Shown one piece after another: positions 5,666 to 13,925 of a stretch of 17,235 bases of DNA. A model generated the notes under the pieces. The model did not search any database and was not told where the DNA came from. It saw only the letters and a program-made list of their open reading frames with translations. Source of the DNA: Archaeoglobus_B sp964471215 (GTDB taxonomy: Archaea; Halobacteriota; Archaeoglobi; Archaeoglobales; Archaeoglobaceae); NCBI GenBank assembly GCA_964471215.1, contig CAYYFC010000032.1:1-17235 (forward strand), in the 5' to 3' direction. How positions within the stretch are numbered: position 1 is the first letter of the stretch; each line of letters opens with the position of its first letter. The position numbers and the translations under genes are program-made.

Positions 5666-8600
5666 TCAGGGAATGTAAATTGCAGGTTTTCCAGGCATTG
5701 CAAGCCTCTTCTTCTCCTCAGGAACTCTGGATTCATCAAGGATTATCCTCGCGTTCAGCTCACCCTCTATGAACTCTCTGCTATCCTCTATAACCCTCCT
5801 CTCATCTATCCCCTCTATTGCTTTAAACACATCCTTATCCCTGAAAACCCTCTTCAGAAATGATGCAACCTCCTTGGATATCTTTCTGAACCTTTCATCC
5901 TTCATAAGCACTGACATCGCAGATTTCATGTTTTCAGATCTCAGGGCAACTTTGAGAGCCTCAACCTTCCAGTCCTCGGCAAATGCTACGTAGATCTCGT
6001 TACCCCTTGCAAACTTCATGACCTCCTTCACATCCTCTATAAACTTTCTTATGTACTCCTCGATTGCCTCAGCCCTCTCGTCTATCTTTGATTCGTCAAA
6101 CTCCGGATAACTCTCAAGACTTACAAAACTGTCATGCTTTATGTGCCATAGCTCCTCGCATATATGCGGTATGAAAGGTGCCAGAAGCTTTATCCAATCG
6201 TCCAGTATTACGGCTAAATTATCCCCTCCCCTCTTTAGATACCATCTTACATCGTTCATGACTTCGAAGAAGGCTGAATTTACAGCTCTTCTTGTCTGAA
6301 GCTTCTCCATGGCATCTCTTGTCTCCTTCACAGCCCTCTGAAATCTGCTTATCAGCCATATGTCCAGATGGTCAAGATCTTTAATCTCCTTTGTGTAATG
6401 CTCTTTGACGAGGCTGTAAAATCTCTCAAGGTGCCTTGCAAGTGCCTCCACTTCCTTCCTTCTCCAGTCTGCATCGCTGTCGTATTCCGATGCGTAAAGT
6501 ATGTAAAGCCTTGTCACATCAGCCCCGTTTTCTTCAACCGCCCTCTTCATTGTTAGGAGTGGTCCCTTGCTCTTGCTCATCTTCTTCCCTTCAAGACTTA
6601 CATAGCCGTTAACGGCTATTGCCCTCGGCCAGAACTCCTTTGGAAATATCGCTATGTGATGGAAGAGGAAGAACAGGAGATGGTTAGCAACGAGATCCTT
6701 CCCGCTACTCCTCAAATCGACAGGATACCAGTAGAGGAATTCATCCCTTATCTCCCTTATGACATCTGGACTAAGTCCAGAAGACCTTGAAACCTCGTTT
6801 AAATCTCCTTTACCAAGCAGGACGTAATCAAGGAATTCATCGGTCATGTTCTCCGCCTTAAGCTTTCCCTCGTTTATGAACTTCGATAGTATGTAGTAAG
6901 CCATGTAAATTGTTGAATCTGACAGGCTCTCTATAAGCCATTCCCTGTCCCATGGAATCCTCGTACCAAGTCCCTTTCTCCTAGCACAGGCCTTATCCTT
7001 AAGCCATTCTATCTTATTTTTAAATTCTTCTTTATAATAATCAGGTATTATTTTCATTTCGTCCAGCCATTTTAGAACCTCTTCCTTCCATTCCTGATCC
7101 GAATACTTCAGGAACCACTGATCTCTTACTATTTTAACAACGCATTTTGTACCGCATCTGCATACGACAGGTTTCTCGCTGAATTCGTAGAATACGTCAC
7201 CAATACCTCTATCTATCAGCTCGCTCTGAATTATATCCTTTACTTCAGACACCCTCATTCCAGAATACTTCCCGGTATTTTCGAGCAGAACACCCTTATG
7301 GTATTCCTTCTTGTATATTATCCTCGTGGCCTTCTCGAGGTTCTCATCGGTCTGATCAGTTATTTTAAACTCCTCAACTATCTCCTTTGCCGGAATATGA
7401 TAGCTTTCATCCTCTATTCTTATAAGAACTATCGGCTCTATTGAGCTAACAGCATCCGAAATTCCGTATTCGTTAAGCAATTCACCGTTTCTCTTCAAAT
7501 CTTCAACTGCAACGTAATCGTAAGGTGCATGCGCAGGAACGCTCATAACAACTCCTGTTGCATTGTCCGTATCAACAAAGTCCGCCGGGAGTATTGGAAC
7601 AATCATCTGTCTTATAAGCGATATCTTTCTGATATCACCTCTTCTTTCAACGATTTCAGATAACATCTTAATTACATCCATGAATTTATCGTTCTTTATC
7701 CTTTCAATCACGACCTCCTCGATTTTTGAAGTACTGTTGCTTTCTATAGCCTCAACTATTTCGAACTCCTTCAACTCCCTCAACTCATCCCTGAACTCCT
7801 TTATTAGCATGGCAGTCGTAACGGGATTTATTACGAATTTACCTATGAAATCCCTAGCGTTAACATCTCTTATAATTTCCACATCTCTCTCCTGATAAGT
7901 GAGCTTATCGAAAGCCTCTCCGCTTATGAACCAAACCTCCCCATCTACTCTTGCAAGGACGTAATTAGTTGGCTTTACCCATATGTTTGTTACACCGAAA
8001 ACCGTTTCAGGTCTCAGGGTTGAGCAGGGGAACACTATCTTTCCGAACTCGTCATCGTCCATGTAAAACTTTATAACGACGTAATCTACAATTGTTGCCT
8101 CCTCACCCATGAGCAAATCATGATCCTCGACTGGATTCTGATCGTTCGGACAGTATCTGACAGGATGCGAACCCTTTACGACAAGTCCCTTTTTCTTAAG
8201 CTTGTAAAACTGCCATTCTATGAACCTCTGATATTCCCTGTCGGTAGTTGTGAAAACCCTCCTCCAGTCTATCGAATATCCTATGCTCTTCAGAGCATAA
8301 GTTGCCTCCTTTGAAAAGTAATCAACAATCTTCTCAGGTGTCGTAAGGGTAAGAAGGATATCCCTGGGAACATCGTGATACTTCGTGTAAACGTGAATAG
8401 TTCTCTCATCCCTCTTGGAAATTAGCTCTGCCAGTCCTATTATCGGAGTACCGGTAACGTGAAAGCCCATTGGAAAGAGGACGTTGTATCCGAGCATTCT
8501 CTTGTATCTCGCAATTGCATCCCCTATCGTGAAAGTCCTCGTATGACCTACATGAAGATTCCCGTTTAAATAAGGATAAGGAATTGTTAGGAAGAACTTA

Positions 8601-8686
8601 GGCTTTTCATTTGGATCAGCATGAAATACTCCTGCCTTTTCCCATTTCTCCTGCCATTTCTTTTCTATATCTCTAAATCTATGCAT
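5666..8686 (-). CDS. leuS: Leucyl-tRNA synthetase, archaeal/eukaryotic type
   Basis: This class I synthetase attaches leucine to tRNA-Leu. Numbered from ATG 8686 (1006 residues), the HIGH motif is HVGH at 45-48 and the KMSKS motif is at 702-706. The CP1 editing domain holds the Thr-rich loop TLRPETVFG (223-231) and VMSVPAHAPYDY (380-391), which hydrolyse mischarged tRNA. A C-terminal anticodon-binding helical domain and the archaeal extension follow. Residues about 290-361 are a charged helical insertion inside CP1, and the protein is longer than the roughly 930-970 residues usual in archaea. The frame opens further upstream at ATG 8719. I prefer 8686 because homology begins there (RFRDIEKKWQ) and TTTTAAAA at 8708-8715 is centred 25.5 bases upstream, which would put the 8719 codon outside the mRNA. 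It appears monocistronic. Confidence 0.97.
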   Translation of the reverse strand: MHRFRDIEKKWQEKWEKAGVFHADPNEKPKFFLTIPYPYLNGNLHVGHTRTFTIGDAIARYKRMLGYNVLFPMGFHVTGTPIIGLAELISKRDERTIHVYTKYHDVPRDILLTLTTPEKIVDYFSKEATYALKSIGYSIDWRRVFTTTDREYQRFIEWQFYKLKKKGLVVKGSHPVRYCPNDQNPVEDHDLLMGEEATIVDYVVIKFYMDDDEFGKIVFPCSTLRPETVFGVTNIWVKPTNYVLARVDGEVWFISGEAFDKLTYQERDVEIIRDVNARDFIGKFVINPVTTAMLIKEFRDELRELKEFEIVEAIESNSTSKIEEVVIERIKNDKFMDVIKMLSEIVERRGDIRKISLIRQMIVPILPADFVDTDNATGVVMSVPAHAPYDYVAVEDLKRNGELLNEYGISDAVSSIEPIVLIRIEDESYHIPAKEIVEEFKITDQTDENLEKATRIIYKKEYHKGVLLENTGKYSGMRVSEVKDIIQSELIDRGIGDVFYEFSEKPVVCRCGTKCVVKIVRDQWFLKYSDQEWKEEVLKWLDEMKIIPDYYKEEFKNKIEWLKDKACARRKGLGTRIPWDREWLIESLSDSTIYMAYYILSKFINEGKLKAENMTDEFLDYVLLGKGDLNEVSRSSGLSPDVIREIRDEFLYWYPVDLRSSGKDLVANHLLFFLFHHIAIFPKEFWPRAIAVNGYVSLEGKKMSKSKGPLLTMKRAVEENGADVTRLYILYASEYDSDADWRRKEVEALARHLERFYSLVKEHYTKEIKDLDHLDIWLISRFQRAVKETRDAMEKLQTRRAVNSAFFEVMNDVRWYLKRGGDNLAVILDDWIKLLAPFIPHICEELWHIKHDSFVSLESYPEFDESKIDERAEAIEEYIRKFIEDVKEVMKFARGNEIYVAFAEDWKVEALKVALRSENMKSAMSVLMKDERFRKISKEVASFLKRVFRDKDVFKAIEGIDERRVIEDSREFIEGELNARIILDESRVPEEKKRLAMPGKPAIYIP

Positions 8687-8707
8687 AGAATTCATAAATA
8701 CGTATCG

Positions 8708-8715
8708 TTTTAAAA
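8708..8715 (-). promoter_or_regulatory. TATA box of leuS
   Basis: TTTTAAAA is centred 25.5 bases before ATG 8686 and decides the start, because transcription from it would begin at or next to that codon. Confidence 0.5.
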
Positions 8716-8874
8716 ACATTTTTTATCTATCGGTTTCCTATGAGATCTCCCTAGGAAATCGATTGATCTGCTTGAAGTTCAAGTGCATGATCTGGGATGC
8801 TGTGATACGTTGATTTGTGCTAACAGAGCTCCACGTTTAGGATATGATATGTGCATGTGAACCTTTACAGTGAG

Positions 8875-8997
8875 CTACCCCGCACTTAAGTGCTCTCCCG
8901 TTCCACCTGCCTTTACTGCTAAGGCTTCATACGGGGTTTGTCCACTGAAGATAATCGTACTCATTATCCGATTGGCTATTTTCCTTATCTCTTTAAA
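8875..8997 (-). pseudogene. Possible remnant of an IS200/IS605-type tnpB 3' end with right-end hairpin
   Basis: A minus-strand frame of 40 residues, closed upstream by a stop, ends in YEALAVKAGGTGEHLSAG. The palindrome GCACTTAAGTGC (8882-8893) sits at its end and is followed by the stop and GGGGTAGCTCAC. In archaeal IS605/IS1341-type elements the tnpB tail after the zinc finger looks like this, and the right-end hairpin overlaps or follows the stop codon, with a cleavage tetranucleotide of the TCAC/TCAA kind. The zinc-finger and RuvC motifs are absent, so at most the last part of an element survives. The assignment rests on resemblance and is tentative. Confidence 0.33.
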
Positions 8998-9005
8998 CTA
9001 GTAAT

Positions 9006-9125
9006 TCAATATTTAAAAATACCTACAAAATCCTCCTCGCTCATCTCCGCCTTGAATTGCAAGGTTTTGTTAGCTACTTCTCTATAATGGAAAAGTCTGT
9101 TGAATCTGACTGCAAGGAGCTGAAG
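9006..9125 (-). pseudogene. Short protein-like fragment of unknown origin
   Basis: A 39-residue frame just downstream of the TldE-like gene contains RLFHYREVANKTLQFKAEMS and EEDFVGIFKY, with a protein-like amino acid mix. It is closed by a stop immediately upstream and lacks a good start codon. I do not recognise the family. It may be the end of a broken gene, lying next to the possible transposon remnant. Chance cannot be excluded. Confidence 0.2.
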
Positions 9126-9130
9126 CTATA

Positions 9131-10384
9131 TCACGCCTGAATAACCCTTATACCTTTAAACCTTATCGATGGAGAAATCGTGTTTTCTATCTGTCTAACA
9201 TCTCTGCCGAATACCTCGACGTTTCTCAGTAGCTCGTAAACGTTTCCATATATCATAGCCTTAACAGGTATCTTTTCACCTTTTTTAAATAGAAATGCGT
9301 TCATGCATTCAAGACTGAAATCACCGCTAACCGGATTTGAAGTGTGGGCACCTATGAATGCATGCACGTACAGGCAGTTCTCAAGTATATCCTTATCACT
9401 ATCCTTAAACTCAAGTATGACGTTTGTAGGAGATGTTCTCGGATACATGTCGTTACCCCTAATACCATTTCCTGTCGGCTCAATACCGATTTCAAAAGAA
9501 TTTCTGAAATCTGTTATGTAAGAGTTTAGGACGCCTTCTCTGAATATTACCGTTTTCCTAGTTCTAATACCTTCATCGTCAAATGGTACACTGCAAAGAG
9601 CATACGGAATCGTTCCGTCATCTATAATCGTCACTTCACCGATATACTTCCTTCCGATCTCAACAAGCTGACTTCTCCTCTTTAAAACGTTTTCGGCGCA
9701 AACGGATGGATAAAGCGTATGGCTTAGAATCTGATGGACGGCTATAGGTGATAGAACAACATCGTATATCCCACTTTCAATCCCCTTGGTGTCAACTGAT
9801 TCAACTGCAAGCTCGGCAGCTCTTCTACCTATACCCCCGAAATCCACATCGATCGTTCTACTCTCGCAAATCTCAAATCCACTCGAATTCCTGTATACAG
9901 TCTCAAGAAATGCAGAGCATGACGTTTCCTTGTACTCCAGATCCACCCCCTGAGAGTTTAAAATCCTTGTTCTCGAGCACGAAAGGCTTATGTACCCGTT
10001 TGAAGGATTCACTTCCTTAACGTCTTTCGCTGAGTTTATCATATCCTCTGCCGATTTTAACAGGAATTCAGATGTCGCGTTTTCTATTCTGGCATCGTAT
10101 ATACCCTCGACACTTCCATAATCCCCTGACGGAAAGTATTTAAGCCTCTCCTCAGAGTTTTTAGCGATCCTGATCGCATACCTGCAAACGTCCAAGTTTA
10201 AATGAGAAGAAGTCGCGAATCCCACCCTTCCATCGACTATAACCCTTAATGCGTATCTCGAATCAACGCAGCTTTCGAGAAGTTTTATCCTCCCACCTTC
10301 AATCTTCACGGATTTTGAAGAATCCCTTTCGTAGTATATCTCCCATTCATCCGCATTTTTGTTTAAAAAATCGATGACATCCAT
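9131..10384 (-). CDS. TldE/PmbA-like protein (TldD/PmbA family)
   Basis: The product is about 417 residues. TldD and TldE (PmbA) form a heteromeric Zn protease; TldD carries HExxxH and TldE lacks it. Here the equivalent segment is AVHQILSHTL, without HExxxH, so this is the TldE-like partner. The family C-terminus is clear: NPVSGDFSLECMNAFLFKKG followed by the PVK..IYGNVYELL segment. The N-terminal domain has the typical EGGRIKLLESC and VDGRVGFATSS strands. The TldD partner is not in the window. The start is taken as ATG 10384; a TTG at 10390 two codons earlier is also possible, with GAGTGA at 10395-10400 serving either. It is the last gene of the pelA operon, about 20 bases after the glycosyltransferase stop. 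Confidence 0.88.
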   Translation of the reverse strand: MDVIDFLNKNADEWEIYYERDSSKSVKIEGGRIKLLESCVDSRYALRVIVDGRVGFATSSHLNLDVCRYAIRIAKNSEERLKYFPSGDYGSVEGIYDARIENATSEFLLKSAEDMINSAKDVKEVNPSNGYISLSCSRTRILNSQGVDLEYKETSCSAFLETVYRNSSGFEICESRTIDVDFGGIGRRAAELAVESVDTKGIESGIYDVVLSPIAVHQILSHTLYPSVCAENVLKRRSQLVEIGRKYIGEVTIIDDGTIPYALCSVPFDDEGIRTRKTVIFREGVLNSYITDFRNSFEIGIEPTGNGIRGNDMYPRTSPTNVILEFKDSDKDILENCLYVHAFIGAHTSNPVSGDFSLECMNAFLFKKGEKIPVKAMIYGNVYELLRNVEVFGRDVRQIENTISPSIRFKGIRVIQA

Positions 10385-10408
10385 GTTCAAAAATTCACTC
10401 GACTAAAT

Positions 10409-11911
10409 TTAAGCTTTAAAATACGCGACAAGTCTGAGACATCCCATATCCCCCAGACCCTCCCTGTAAACGATAAATCTTATCAGATCGTGAATCCCTG
10501 CATTCTCCCATCTGTGAACAACCCAGCATCTGAGCCTGAATTCTTCCTTTTCGTAACCCTTGAGGAATGAATCAAGAAATATCGCCTGCGTTTCGTTCGC
10601 TATTATAACATCAGCGTTTGTCCTGACAATCCTTCCACCGTAGTATTTTATGTTGAGATCCCCCAAATACCATGGAAGGGGCCAGTACTCGTCCGCCGTA
10701 ACGAGTATGGCTATTTCCGAAGGATTTCTATTCCTTATCTCCTCCGCAATTCTTTTAACATCTGGAGACGTCTGAACGTAAACCGCTGGCTCTCTAGGAT
10801 CTGCAGGATGCACGAAGTTTAGAAGAGCTGAGGAGTATACGAAGTAAGGTATCGTTAGTATCAGTATTATCAAAGCTGAAATCCTCAAAGCCTTTCTGTA
10901 CTCTCCTATCCTTGGAATGGAGTATCCTGCCATTATGTAGAGGGGAAGAAGTATGTGAACCGTTAGCCACGGAACCTTCTCCTGTACATATGAGTAGAAT
11001 AGAAAGCTTATTATGAACCAGTATATAAGAAAAGCCTTGAAATCCTCCAGCTTTCTTTCCCTCAGAATCCATTTAAAGATCGTTATAAATCCGAATATCA
11101 ATATGGGAATATCGTACGTAACCATTATGGGTATGTAGTAGTAGAAAGGACCACCTATCCTTTCTATCTCATGCATGTGAATCCAGTGGGTTATGGCAAG
11201 ATAAAATGGAGGTCTTTCGAGGAAGCTCGCAATATCTGTGAAGAATCTAGAGTATAGGGCTGTGTATATCATGAGGAATACTAATGCCGATATTGCGAGG
11301 TCTTTTAATCTGAACTTCTTTATATCAAACAGGAAAAATAGAGATAGCAGGAAAACTATCGGATAGAAGTTCTCCTTTGAGCATGCAAAAAATGCAAGAG
11401 ATGCAAAGGATATTATCAGATACCGTCTCATCCCGTACCTCAGATACTTGAATACGTATATGATAGATAAAATGAGGAGAAAGCACACTATTATATCGTT
11501 TCTGAAGAATCTGGAGTAGTAGAGGAATAGGGGGGAGATCGACAGGAGTATTGAGGACGTAATGGATTCCCTGTATCCCATGAAATCCCTAAGAAGTATC
11601 GGCGAGAATACGAGAAGAACTCCAAATATAGCCGGTATAATCCTAACGCTGAAATCGCTCTTGCCAATTGTTAAAAAAACGAGAGATGTGAGGTAAAAAA
11701 GAAAAGGGCCGTGATATGCCGGATCGTAAACGTAATTCCATGAGAGGACCCTATCAACGAAATACGTATGAACACTCTCATCGTGATGGAGTGGTTTCAG
11801 ATCGAGCTGGTAAAATCTTAGAAATATAGCGATTAATAATATAGCTGCGACTAATATCTTCTTTCTCATTAAATCTGAATTCTTGCTAGATTTAAGTAAA
11901 ACTCCGATCAT
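10409..11911 (-). CDS. Agl23-like multi-pass membrane glycosyltransferase (PMT/GT39-like, TIGR03663)
   Basis: This 500-residue membrane protein has about ten or more hydrophobic helices, the first at about 18-33. The first external loop contains LKPLHHDESVHTYF, with D44-E45 as the likely catalytic acid and metal region, as in GT-C fold enzymes that use polyprenyl-phosphate sugars. A soluble tail follows the last helix (from about residue 370). The pattern matches the archaeal family annotated as flippase-activity-associated protein Agl23. Substrate is unknown; a role in protein or lipid glycosylation at the cytoplasmic membrane is inferred. The start ATG overlaps the upstream stop as ATGA, so translation is coupled to the phosphoesterase gene. 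Confidence 0.8.
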   Translation of the reverse strand: MIGVLLKSSKNSDLMRKKILVAAILLIAIFLRFYQLDLKPLHHDESVHTYFVDRVLSWNYVYDPAYHGPFLFYLTSLVFLTIGKSDFSVRIIPAIFGVLLVFSPILLRDFMGYRESITSSILLSISPLFLYYSRFFRNDIIVCFLLILSIIYVFKYLRYGMRRYLIISFASLAFFACSKENFYPIVFLLSLFFLFDIKKFRLKDLAISALVFLMIYTALYSRFFTDIASFLERPPFYLAITHWIHMHEIERIGGPFYYYIPIMVTYDIPILIFGFITIFKWILRERKLEDFKAFLIYWFIISFLFYSYVQEKVPWLTVHILLPLYIMAGYSIPRIGEYRKALRISALIILILTIPYFVYSSALLNFVHPADPREPAVYVQTSPDVKRIAEEIRNRNPSEIAILVTADEYWPLPWYLGDLNIKYYGGRIVRTNADVIIANETQAIFLDSFLKGYEKEEFRLRCWVVHRWENAGIHDLIRFIVYREGLGDMGCLRLVAYFKA

Positions 11912-12510
11912 ATCCTTATGAATCTAACGATGAAGTTCCTGAAATCCCTGAAATCGATGAGCAAACATTCCCTTTTATATGCAGGCGGAACCTTGATTAT
12001 CAGGCTATCGTTCAACCTTGCAAAACCCTTATGTTCATGTATATGGGCGCAGAACGCTATTTTCGGCTTAACGTTCTCTATCCATTTCCTTATTGCCATA
12101 CTTCCGACGGATTTACCGTTGATCCAATCGAAAAACTCGTAGGGTGTGTCGTGAAACACTGCTATATCTGCCCTGAATCCAGATATCATCTCCTCTATCT
12201 CCTCATCGTCGAATTCAAAGGGAGTGTCAAACGGTGTCTTGCTGCTCCCTCCAAATCCGAACACGCTGAATTCGTCCAATTCAACTACCTTCCTGTGAAT
12301 GGATACACCTCTCCTCTCAAGTATATCCAGAACGCCTTTTGGATCCATGTTTCCAGGAATTGCAAGAACATCTCCCCTGACTTCTTCCAGAAACCTTTCA
12401 ACGAAATCTACAGGCCCGTTGTTCGTAAAGTCTCCGGCTATTATTGTCAGATCTGCATCGGGTAATTTCAGTTCTGCATTGTGTATGTCGGCTATGACGA
12501 GTATCCTCAT
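11908..12510 (-). CDS. Calcineurin-like metallophosphoesterase
   Basis: This 200-residue single-domain phosphoesterase has the two-metal site residues in order: D8-x-H10, G26-D27, GNMD at 53-56 (N54), H120-D121, and AHIHEH with H156 and H158. The middle motif is GNMD, not GNH(D/E), as in a group of small archaeal and bacterial members whose substrates are mostly unknown. ATG 12510 has GGTGAT at 12519-12524, eight bases upstream. It lies 22 bases after pelA and overlaps the membrane glycosyltransferase by four bases, so it is an operon member. Activity on a nucleotide or a lipid-linked phosphate is possible; the sequence does not decide. Confidence 0.88.
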   Translation of the reverse strand: MRILVIADIHNAELKLPDADLTIIAGDFTNNGPVDFVERFLEEVRGDVLAIPGNMDPKGVLDILERRGVSIHRKVVELDEFSVFGFGGSSKTPFDTPFEFDDEEIEEMISGFRADIAVFHDTPYEFFDWINGKSVGSMAIRKWIENVKPKIAFCAHIHEHKGFARLNDSLIIKVPPAYKRECLLIDFRDFRNFIVRFIRI

Positions 12511-12532
12511 GGTTTGACATCACCAAAAATGT

Positions 12533-13549
12533 TTAAAAATCTATTGAAAACCTTAGAAGGGCTGCTATACCACCAAGACTCATCAAAATTCTTCCCGGTT
12601 CGAAATCCGAACTCATTATAATTATCTTTGCATTCATATCCTCAATTTCCCTCAAAAATCTGTCTATATCCCATTTCTCTCTCTGTTTAATCAGAAACTC
12701 ATCTACAATCATTAGCGTTTCAATCGCACCGAATTCGTATGCCTTCTTTACCTCATCAAGTCCATAAGCAACCTTTTCGTTTTTTGAAATCCTCTTCAGC
12801 AACTCCTCTATGTACCTTGCCTCTTCGCACAGCCTAACCTCTCCTGCAATTCTTTCTAGGACCCCTCTCTTCAAAACTTCTACAAATCCCCTAGTACCTA
12901 TCGAGGACGTATCGCACTTTATCGCATTGATTCCCCTCTTCTCCCTTATGAATTTTATGAAGTCATCCTTTGTAAACCCTGGTCCAGCCACAACTAGGTA
13001 TTTGAATTCGAGCTCATCTATTTTTTTCAGAACATCGTGAAAAAATTCAGTCCTCAAGCTTGAATCCTTTGAATAAGTCCTTTTCACATCAAAGACCTCT
13101 TCTATCCCCCACTCCCTCACAAATCCAGCTATTGCCTCTCCTTCCTCAATCGTGACTATCAGTATCTCCGGTCTCCTTTCTGTGGCCATTCTTATCCTTT
13201 TGAGCTGCTCATCCTTCCACTTCTTCATTATGCTCAGCTCCTTGCCGACCGTTATGTTTATCGTATGATAACCCGAATCCTCTATTCCGGCAACAATCCT
13301 TCCTGTTATCCTTAGCCTGTTCGAAAACCTGTGAAATTCCACTCTCTCTACCTCTACCCCAAGTCTTACAGTTATCCTTTCCTTATCACTTCTTATCTTA
13401 TCATCGCTCTCTCTCACCCTCTTTGTCAGCGAGAAAACGATATCTCCAGGTTCTATTATGTACTTTAAGTGCCAGAGGTCATCTAAGCTCTCTGGAACAA
13501 GTTTTATCTCCCCTTTCTCACCTCTGAACCTCTCTTCAATAATCCTCAT
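12533..13549 (-). CDS. pelA: Pelota, mRNA surveillance and ribosome rescue factor (Dom34/aPelota)
   Basis: This 338-residue protein resembles eRF1 but lacks its GGQ loop. With ABCE1 and an EF1A-type GTPase it splits ribosomes stalled on broken or stop-less mRNA. Order: N-terminal SmD-like domain (about 1-125; VPESLDDLWHLKYIIEPGD), central domain (about 128-255) with the family motif PGF at 190-192 and DTSSIGTRGFVEVL, and C-terminal domain (about 258-338) with YGLDEVKKAYEFGAIETLMI. Length is normal. The ATG is only 16 bases after the mature 3' end of tRNA-Val and has no ribosome binding site, and the space is too short for its own promoter, so a tRNA-pelA cotranscript is likely. Confidence 0.95.
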   Translation of the reverse strand: MRIIEERFRGEKGEIKLVPESLDDLWHLKYIIEPGDIVFSLTKRVRESDDKIRSDKERITVRLGVEVERVEFHRFSNRLRITGRIVAGIEDSGYHTINITVGKELSIMKKWKDEQLKRIRMATERRPEILIVTIEEGEAIAGFVREWGIEEVFDVKRTYSKDSSLRTEFFHDVLKKIDELEFKYLVVAGPGFTKDDFIKFIREKRGINAIKCDTSSIGTRGFVEVLKRGVLERIAGEVRLCEEARYIEELLKRISKNEKVAYGLDEVKKAYEFGAIETLMIVDEFLIKQREKWDIDRFLREIEDMNAKIIIMSSDFEPGRILMSLGGIAALLRFSIDF

Positions 13550-13565
13550 AAGCTTAATAAATAAA

Positions 13566-13638
13566 TGGGCTCGCCCGGATTCGAACCGGGGACCTTCGCC
13601 TCGTCAGGGCGACGTCATAACCGCTAGACCACGAGCCC
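13566..13638 (-). tRNA. tRNA-Val (anticodon GAC)
   Basis: It is read on the minus strand, 73 bases. The acceptor stem is 13638-13632 with 13573-13567, the anticodon loop CTGACGA gives anticodon GAC (GTC/GTT codons), and the T loop is TTCGAAT. The discriminator is A (13566) and CCA is not encoded. It starts about 27 bases after a TATA box and runs directly into pelA. Confidence 0.96.
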
Positions 13639-13661
13639 TCCAGAACTCATATCCCTTAGAG

Positions 13662-13669
13662 TTTAATAA
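13662..13669 (-). promoter_or_regulatory. TATA box of the tRNA-Val-pelA unit
   Basis: On the minus strand TTATTAAA is centred 27.5 bases before the first base of the tRNA. It is preceded by the BRE-like TAAACC. It is the best promoter for the tRNA and probably for pelA and the genes behind it. Confidence 0.5.
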
Positions 13670-13898
13670 GGTTTACGGTAATTTCATCAACTGCGTTTCA
13701 GACTGTTAAAAAATTCAAAGTCGCATGGAATTCGGTATATTTTGACTTTAGCAGCTCAAATTGTCCGTAACATCTCTAAAAATCCGCAGATGAATTTTGC
13801 GATTATCTCATATTAAAGTTCGGGGCAAATCTAATCAGGCATGTTCAATTCTTCTGCCCAATTTAAAACTTTGAGACCGTGATTTTGGGACGGTAAGG

Positions 13899-13906
13899 TT
13901 ATAATA
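13899..13906 (+). promoter_or_regulatory. TATA box of the dCMP deaminase gene
   Basis: TTATAATA is centred about 24 bases before the GTG start. No ribosome binding site precedes the GTG, so a leaderless mRNA is likely. The rest of the gap between tRNA-Val and this gene holds no other feature I can support. Confidence 0.45.
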
Positions 13907-13925
13907 GCATGATGAAACGTTTTAT

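Noticed and set aside
8687..8719. Extension of leuS to ATG 8719
   Set aside because: The added 11 residues lack homology, the TATA box would lie within them, and no ribosome binding site precedes them.
10794..11072. Minus-strand 92-codon frame within the Agl23-like gene
   Set aside because: It is an alternative frame on the same strand without hydrophobic segments or a start signal, while the long frame shows a coherent membrane protein.
12031..12465. Plus-strand 144-codon frame opposite the phosphoesterase gene
   Set aside because: It has no recognisable motif, no promoter or ribosome binding site, and lies entirely antisense to a gene with intact catalytic motifs.
13458..13709. Plus-strand 83-codon frame with RPDSNRGPS
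   Set aside because: It is the antisense reading of tRNA-Val plus the start of pelA. This residue pattern is a familiar artefact of tRNA genes, and here the leader comes from the pelA coding region.
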